DNA from: Paenibacillus mendelii
GTDB lineage: Bacteria > Bacillota > Bacilli > Paenibacillales > Paenibacillaceae
Direction of reading: 5' to 3'
DNA length: 64,000 bases
Assembly: GCF_024498075.1 (NCBI RefSeq)
Contig: NZ_JANHOF010000016.1
Span: 78,913 to 142,912 of the forward strand
Below, piece after piece: positions 59,992 through 64,000 of the stretch (position 1 is the first letter of the stretch; every line of letters starts with the position of its first letter). The position numbers and the translations under genes are program-made. The notes under the pieces were generated by a model. That model did not search any database, had not been told where the DNA came from, and saw only the letters and a program-made list of their open reading frames with translations.

Positions 59992-61905
59992 TTATACAAG
60001 TGGAATAGGATAGGTAGATACCCCGAGCTTAATAGCATTTGTGCTATAAATGGTGTTAATTATATTGCCTTGCTTGTCAATCGCTTTAATCGATCTGATT
60101 TTGAAGTTTACATCCATAGTAGTTGACTCGCTCGTTTCAGGATTCAATGGCACGATATCGAAAGGCAGCTTCAGAACGGTCGTCTCTCCGCTCGTCGCAA
60201 CCCCGTTGCCCGCGAATTTCAGTACGGAATATTTCAACCCACCGGATCTATTTTCATTCCAAACCGGACTCAACTGGTCCACACTCTCTGCCAACGGGTT
60301 ATCATTTCCTTCGATCTCTACTTTGAAAGGGCCATCTTCCCGGACACTCGTATATTCCGGGAAATTATTAAAGCGGTACTCGTTCTCTTGATTAAAGATA
60401 GCATTCTCATAATCCAGTTCAATCTCAAACCCGTATACATTCGAAGAACCCGTGAAGCCGTCAAGCTTCACTTCCAAATCGACCGTATAGAAAGGTTCAC
60501 CCGTGAGGACATCGCCGGAATTCAAACCGCCACCGAATGCAAGCTTCGCGCTTGGCGTGCTAGGCGTTACTTCACCTGGGCCTGAACCAGAGCCTGGCCA
60601 TAAGACGCCTGGAGTCTGGGTTGGCGGCTGAGCATCCTTCTTCTCTTGCTCGCGTTTCTTCTGCTCATCTTCGAATTGCTGCTTGGCCTGATAGTCCAAC
60701 GCTTGCTTGAACGCTTCTTCCGCTTTCTTGCGCTGTTCTTCGAGTATACGTTCGTTCTGCTCCTTGATTCGCTCCTGTTCCTTCTTCAGCTTATCGAGCA
60801 AATCCTTATTTCGCGATTCTTCCTTTTTCTTTTGTTCTTCTAATGCTTTCTTCTTCTCCTCTTCCCGCATCTGCTGAAGCTCCTTCTGCTTCTTCTTCTC
60901 TTGCTCAGAGAGCTCCAAAGGTTGTTTCTTGTTCAGGTCGATTAGCTTTGACTCCGCTGCCTTGTTTACCTCATCAATGATTTGATCCATTTCCGACTTC
61001 GAGATCTTGCCGGCATCTATGGCTTGCTGGGCGATTAAGGATAAGAGCGCTTCAAAATTATGCTGCATCCGGTCTAAGTCAGCCTGCAGAGCTGGCTGGT
61101 TCTGCCCCGGCAGTTGTCCGCTGGCCAGCTCCAGCTTCCACTTCGCCAACTGCTGATCCTGCTCTTCGCGAATAGACTGGGCAGCCATAAGAATTTGCTG
61201 GATGATTTCCGGGCTTGATGACGAAATGAGATCAGCGATATCGATGACTCCCTGCGACGAACGAACGCCTTGATCGATTGGAGTCAGAATGATTTGCTGC
61301 GTCGGCATAATGGGGACCTGCTGCTGCAGCCTTTGCGTAACGGGAGAGTTCCAGTGCGTCCGGTCGACAACTGTTTGCACGACACCGGCAAATACCGTCA
61401 TACTCGTCATGCCGGTCAATGGATCTACCCCGACTAAGAATTGGGTTCCGCGAACACCCATAATGGACGTCGGCGTCTCCACCTCGAACTGGTCTGCGGC
61501 ATTGGAGACCGACTTCACCTTCAGCCACAATGATCCAGCCCAGATGTTCATTTTTGTTTTCGTGCTGTTCGCGTCCTTCAGCTTCGAGAAAGTGACTTGC
61601 GCATTAGCGCCAATCGTAACGCTATCCTGATCGGCTTTATCACTTGCAAGCTCCAGCTGGACGCTGCTGTCTTTGCCGGTGGCGATTTGATCGCCCTCGT
61701 TTAAGCTCATATTCTTAAAGGCTTTGAACGATTTGGTGCCGCCCGATTTCATGACATTCACGGTACCCTTCAACGACTTCACGATCGCAACGCGCATGAC
61801 TTGTGCGGATGCCTTGCCTGAACCCGCAAATAGAGCAGCCGGTCCGGCAAACAGAGCCAAGCATAAAGCTAGTAATAGAACCTTCATACTCTTTCTTCTA
61901 CCCAT
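59992..61905 (-). CDS. Exported FecR-domain protein with coiled coil and cohesin-like domain
   Basis: A 637-residue exported protein. A signal peptide (MKVLLLALCLALFAGPAALF) is followed by a FecR domain at about 45-170 (VAIVKSLKGTVNVMKSGG; GDQIATGKDSSVQLEL; FEVETPTSIMGVRGTQFLVGVD, with the VRGT turn typical of FecR). The middle is helical, and about 340-450 is a charged coiled coil of Glu, Lys and Gln. A Pro/Ser/Gly linker leads to a cohesin-like sandwich at about 465-620 (FTGSSNVYGFEIELDYENAIF; TTVLKLPFDIVPLN). The ATG at 61905 has GGGAGA upstream. It lies 30 bases after the CHASE2 cyclase. FecR domains sense and transmit envelope signals; here no sigma factor is adjacent, and the cyclase is the likely partner. 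Confidence 0.88.
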   Translation of the reverse strand: MGRRKSMKVLLLALCLALFAGPAALFAGSGKASAQVMRVAIVKSLKGTVNVMKSGGTKSFKAFKNMSLNEGDQIATGKDSSVQLELASDKADQDSVTIGANAQVTFSKLKDANSTKTKMNIWAGSLWLKVKSVSNAADQFEVETPTSIMGVRGTQFLVGVDPLTGMTSMTVFAGVVQTVVDRTHWNSPVTQRLQQQVPIMPTQQIILTPIDQGVRSSQGVIDIADLISSSSPEIIQQILMAAQSIREEQDQQLAKWKLELASGQLPGQNQPALQADLDRMQHNFEALLSLIAQQAIDAGKISKSEMDQIIDEVNKAAESKLIDLNKKQPLELSEQEKKKQKELQQMREEEKKKALEEQKKKEESRNKDLLDKLKKEQERIKEQNERILEEQRKKAEEAFKQALDYQAKQQFEDEQKKREQEKKDAQPPTQTPGVLWPGSGSGPGEVTPSTPSAKLAFGGGLNSGDVLTGEPFYTVDLEVKLDGFTGSSNVYGFEIELDYENAIFNQENEYRFNNFPEYTSVREDGPFKVEIEGNDNPLAESVDQLSPVWNENRSGGLKYSVLKFAGNGVATSGETTVLKLPFDIVPLNPETSESTTMDVNFKIRSIKAIDKQGNIINTIYSTNAIKLGVSTYPIPLV

Positions 61906-61935
61906 GGTTCTGATATCTCCCTTCAATCTTCAACA

Positions 61936-63804
61936 TTAGGAACGAGCTTTAACGGCTGCTTCACCGATTACCTCTGTAACAAGAACGGGATGCTCCTTCC
62001 CCTTCACCTTGATTTCACCGATGCTCACGGTATCGAACAAGTCTCCAACCCGGGCTAACGTCTCTTCACTGATGAGAATTTGACCCGGCTTCGCGTTCGC
62101 TTCCAAGCGGGCAGCCAAGTTTACCGTATCTCCGATGGCTGTATAATCGAGCCGCAGCGCTTCCGAACCAATATTCCCGACTACGGCGGGACCGCTGTTG
62201 ACACCGACACCGAAGCGCACCGGAACACCGATTTCACGAAGGCAGCGCTCCTCAAGCTCGGCGGACTGCCGCTTCATCTCCAGAGCGGCGCGTACGGCCA
62301 GCTCCGGATGATTTGGCAGCGTCACGGGTGCGCCGAAGATCGCCATCACCCCGTCCCCGATGAACTTATCCAAGGTTCCGTTCCATTGGAACACCGCTTT
62401 GGTGCAGATGTCCAAATATTCATTCAGCACTTGGATGACTTGCTCCGGCTCAAGCTTCTCTGACATTGGCGTAAAGCCGCGAATATCGACGAAGACGACG
62501 CTAATATCCCTGCGCTGGCCGCCGACAGTCACTTCTTCTCCCGACGCCAGCATCTCATCGACGACCGTCCTGGGAACGAATCGGCCGAATATGTTCGTAA
62601 CGCGGCTTCGTTCCTTGCGCTCGGTTACGTAATGATTGACGACAGACCAGACGAAAGCAGTCGTCATGGCCAGGAATGCGTATGTAAAAGTAATAAATAA
62701 CGAGAACAGCTGGTACAGTTCAATCCAGGTTAAAATAAAAATAACAGCCAGGATCCCATACGCGATAAATGTTTTTCCGCCGCGGAAACGCTCGAACAGC
62801 AGGAGCGATAAAAATGTCAAGAGCAGGATGATCGCGTAATTGACAGGCTTGCCTGTATCGGTGAAAAACTTGCCAGCCGCCAAGGATTGCACCATATTCG
62901 CATGAATTTCCACACCGTACATCTTAAGCGTCGTATTCTGCGGCGTCAGATACTCATCCTGCAGTCCCGGGGCATACGGTCCGATCAGAACGATATCGTT
63001 CATATAGAAATCCGCCGGCACTTCCCCGGATAGAAGTTCGAAGAACGATCTCGTGTCATAGCCCGTTTCCAAGCTCATTTCTTCACGCGGCTTCGTGTAG
63101 AACTCCGTCGCAACCTGATTGCGCGAATTCGCCGGAATTTGCTTATCTCCGCGATACCACTTCCCGTCGCTCTCGTTCCAACGGATTTGCTGCTCCTGAT
63201 CCAGCAAATAATTGGCCAGCTTCACGCTGACGGCCGGAACCATCTCACCCTTCTTATCCAATGCCCCCAGCGTAAGCATCCGGACTATGTTATCCTTGTC
63301 CTGCATGACATTGATATGTCCGATTTGACTATCGGCGGCACCGATTGTTGAGGCCGGATAATCGATCGAATCCGTTTCCATTTCTTCAGGCTGGTCCTGC
63401 CTGGATTTGAAATTGAATACGACGGGCAGTACAATGTTCGGATACTTCTCCATCACTTCCGCCATCATCGCATCGCCGGCCGGATCTGAACCGGGCTCTG
63501 CCAGCACGATATCGAGAAAGATTGCCTTCGCGCCTGCATCTGCTAGCATCGTGATCAATTGCGCATAGAGTGAACGATCCCACGGGAACTGACCCAACTG
63601 CGCAAGAGATTCATTGTCGATTTTAATGATTTTGATTTCGCTGAAGGGCTGCCGTTCGGCATCCGTCTGCACCCTCACCATATCCCGCAGGGGCTTCTCA
63701 ATCATATTCAGCGTTCCGCCGCTTCCCAGACTGAACAGGAATGACCAGAATAAGCAGATGACGATCCCTGCCGCAGCCGTCCTCAGCCACTTCTTTTTAA
63801 GCAT
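61936..63804 (-). CDS. CHASE2-domain class III adenylate cyclase
   Basis: A 622-residue sensor cyclase. One N-terminal helix (GIVICLFWSFLFSLGSG), an extracellular CHASE2 domain (about 35-320), three membrane helices (about 322-390), then a cytoplasmic class III cyclase (about 425-610). Metal aspartates are D440 (VFVDIRGFT) and D484 (FIGDG). The purine-selecting pair is K480 (TLDKF) and T555 (DYTAIGD), the Lys/Thr pattern of class IIIb adenylate cyclases; N562 and R566 (VNLAAR) are the transition-state residues. All are present, so ATP to cAMP activity is expected. Class IIIb members often respond to bicarbonate. It heads a cluster with the FecR and NHL proteins, which likely transmit or shape its envelope signal. 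cAMP signalling is uncommon and poorly described in Firmicutes. Confidence 0.92.
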   Translation of the reverse strand: MLKKKWLRTAAAGIVICLFWSFLFSLGSGGTLNMIEKPLRDMVRVQTDAERQPFSEIKIIKIDNESLAQLGQFPWDRSLYAQLITMLADAGAKAIFLDIVLAEPGSDPAGDAMMAEVMEKYPNIVLPVVFNFKSRQDQPEEMETDSIDYPASTIGAADSQIGHINVMQDKDNIVRMLTLGALDKKGEMVPAVSVKLANYLLDQEQQIRWNESDGKWYRGDKQIPANSRNQVATEFYTKPREEMSLETGYDTRSFFELLSGEVPADFYMNDIVLIGPYAPGLQDEYLTPQNTTLKMYGVEIHANMVQSLAAGKFFTDTGKPVNYAIILLLTFLSLLLFERFRGGKTFIAYGILAVIFILTWIELYQLFSLFITFTYAFLAMTTAFVWSVVNHYVTERKERSRVTNIFGRFVPRTVVDEMLASGEEVTVGGQRRDISVVFVDIRGFTPMSEKLEPEQVIQVLNEYLDICTKAVFQWNGTLDKFIGDGVMAIFGAPVTLPNHPELAVRAALEMKRQSAELEERCLREIGVPVRFGVGVNSGPAVVGNIGSEALRLDYTAIGDTVNLAARLEANAKPGQILISEETLARVGDLFDTVSIGEIKVKGKEHPVLVTEVIGEAAVKARS

Positions 63805-63938
63805 AAAGCCCCCCTAATTCCCATACGCCGTCTCTATGAAAAAGCGACTATTAACCTACCTTCTATTCTAGATAGAATTACATCCTATGGCAATATAAAC
63901 CTGTCGAACCATGCAGAAAAACCCCATTCCATGTCAAT
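63805..63938. promoter_or_regulatory. Upstream region of the cyclase cluster
   Basis: The AT-rich region has a small dyad, TTCTAT-TCTAG-ATAGAA, at 63861-63877, which could be an operator or part of the promoter. No gene is visible. Confidence 0.4.
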
Positions 63939-64000
63939 TGAAGTGCACCCCTTAGAATAGACATTGGAAAAACCCCTGGGTAAATCCGATGAAATTCTAG
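63939..64000. mobile_element. Possible terminal inverted repeat of an IS3-family element (partial)
   Basis: From 63939 the sequence TGAAGTGCACCCCTTAGAAT resembles the TG-starting, CACCCC-containing ends of IS150-group IS3 elements. The body would lie beyond the window, so no transposase is seen and the call rests on resemblance of the end alone. Confidence 0.3.

Noticed and set aside
1..64000. tRNA or rRNA genes
   Set aside because: No cloverleaf-type sequence with CCA-like ends or rRNA signature was noticed on reading both strands; a dedicated tRNA scan could not be run.

Overview
The window looks like chromosome of a spore-forming Gram-positive bacterium of the Paenibacillus type (Bacillota, family Paenibacillaceae). 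The indicators are a giant exported glycosidase ending in three S-layer homology (SLH) domains, a YjcZ-family sporulation peptide, LacI-type sugar regulators, sugar ABC transporters without their own ATPase, stalk (copper amine oxidase N-terminal-like) domains, a quinone-type PyrD, AGGAGG-type ribosome binding sites with frequent TTG/GTG starts, and moderate GC. I saw no rRNA, tRNA, CRISPR array or complete transposon.

Layout. 0-6 kb: a GntR/FCD regulator with a polar amino-acid type binding lipoprotein (cut by the window edge), divergent from an enolase-superfamily epimerase or lactonizing enzyme; a decayed LacI fragment; a class II aldolase divergent from a double-SIS sugar-phosphate enzyme across a 15-bp-arm inverted repeat. 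6-13 kb: GNAT and zinc-ribbon proteins, a 113-bp tandem repeat, a HAD phosphatase whose 3' end has been tandemly duplicated, a frameshifted TIM-barrel protein and a two-subunit ABC exporter with one subunit frameshifted. 13-31 kb: a carbohydrate-utilisation locus with a GH99-like secreted enzyme, a 2369-residue SLH-anchored GH13 enzyme, a LacI regulator, a large GH106-like glycosidase and a binding protein plus two permeases. Both secreted enzymes have a TGTAAAC-type palindrome upstream, and the transporter operon has its own set of three LacI-type operators. 31-34.6 kb: HAD hydrolase, then MerR / SRPBCC / 14-TM MFS exporter as one operon. 34.7-48.5 kb: a minus-strand run of about twenty small stand-alone enzymes (Nudix, GNAT, HAD, P-loop kinases, an extra adenylate kinase, a sialidase-like protein), several of them broken. 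48.5-56.6 kb: YjcZ peptide, Cof phosphatase, an RsuA-type pseudouridine synthase, an RsmF-type rRNA methyltransferase with an expanded SERG pentapeptide linker, a thioredoxin/PCYCGC lipoprotein pair, and pyrD-relQ-DUF309. 56.7-64 kb: small membrane protein, L,D-transpeptidase, and a three-gene cluster of CHASE2 adenylate cyclase, FecR/cohesin-like protein and NHL/stalk-domain protein; a possible IS3-family end lies at the right edge.

How the parts work together: the 13-31 kb region reads as a complete extracellular polysaccharide degradation, import and cytoplasmic trimming system under LacI control; the last 6 kb reads as an envelope-sensing cAMP module beside a cell-wall crosslinking enzyme. 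Four otherwise normal genes are each interrupted by what looks like loss of one base from a short A/T run, so either recent decay or residual sequencing error must be considered.
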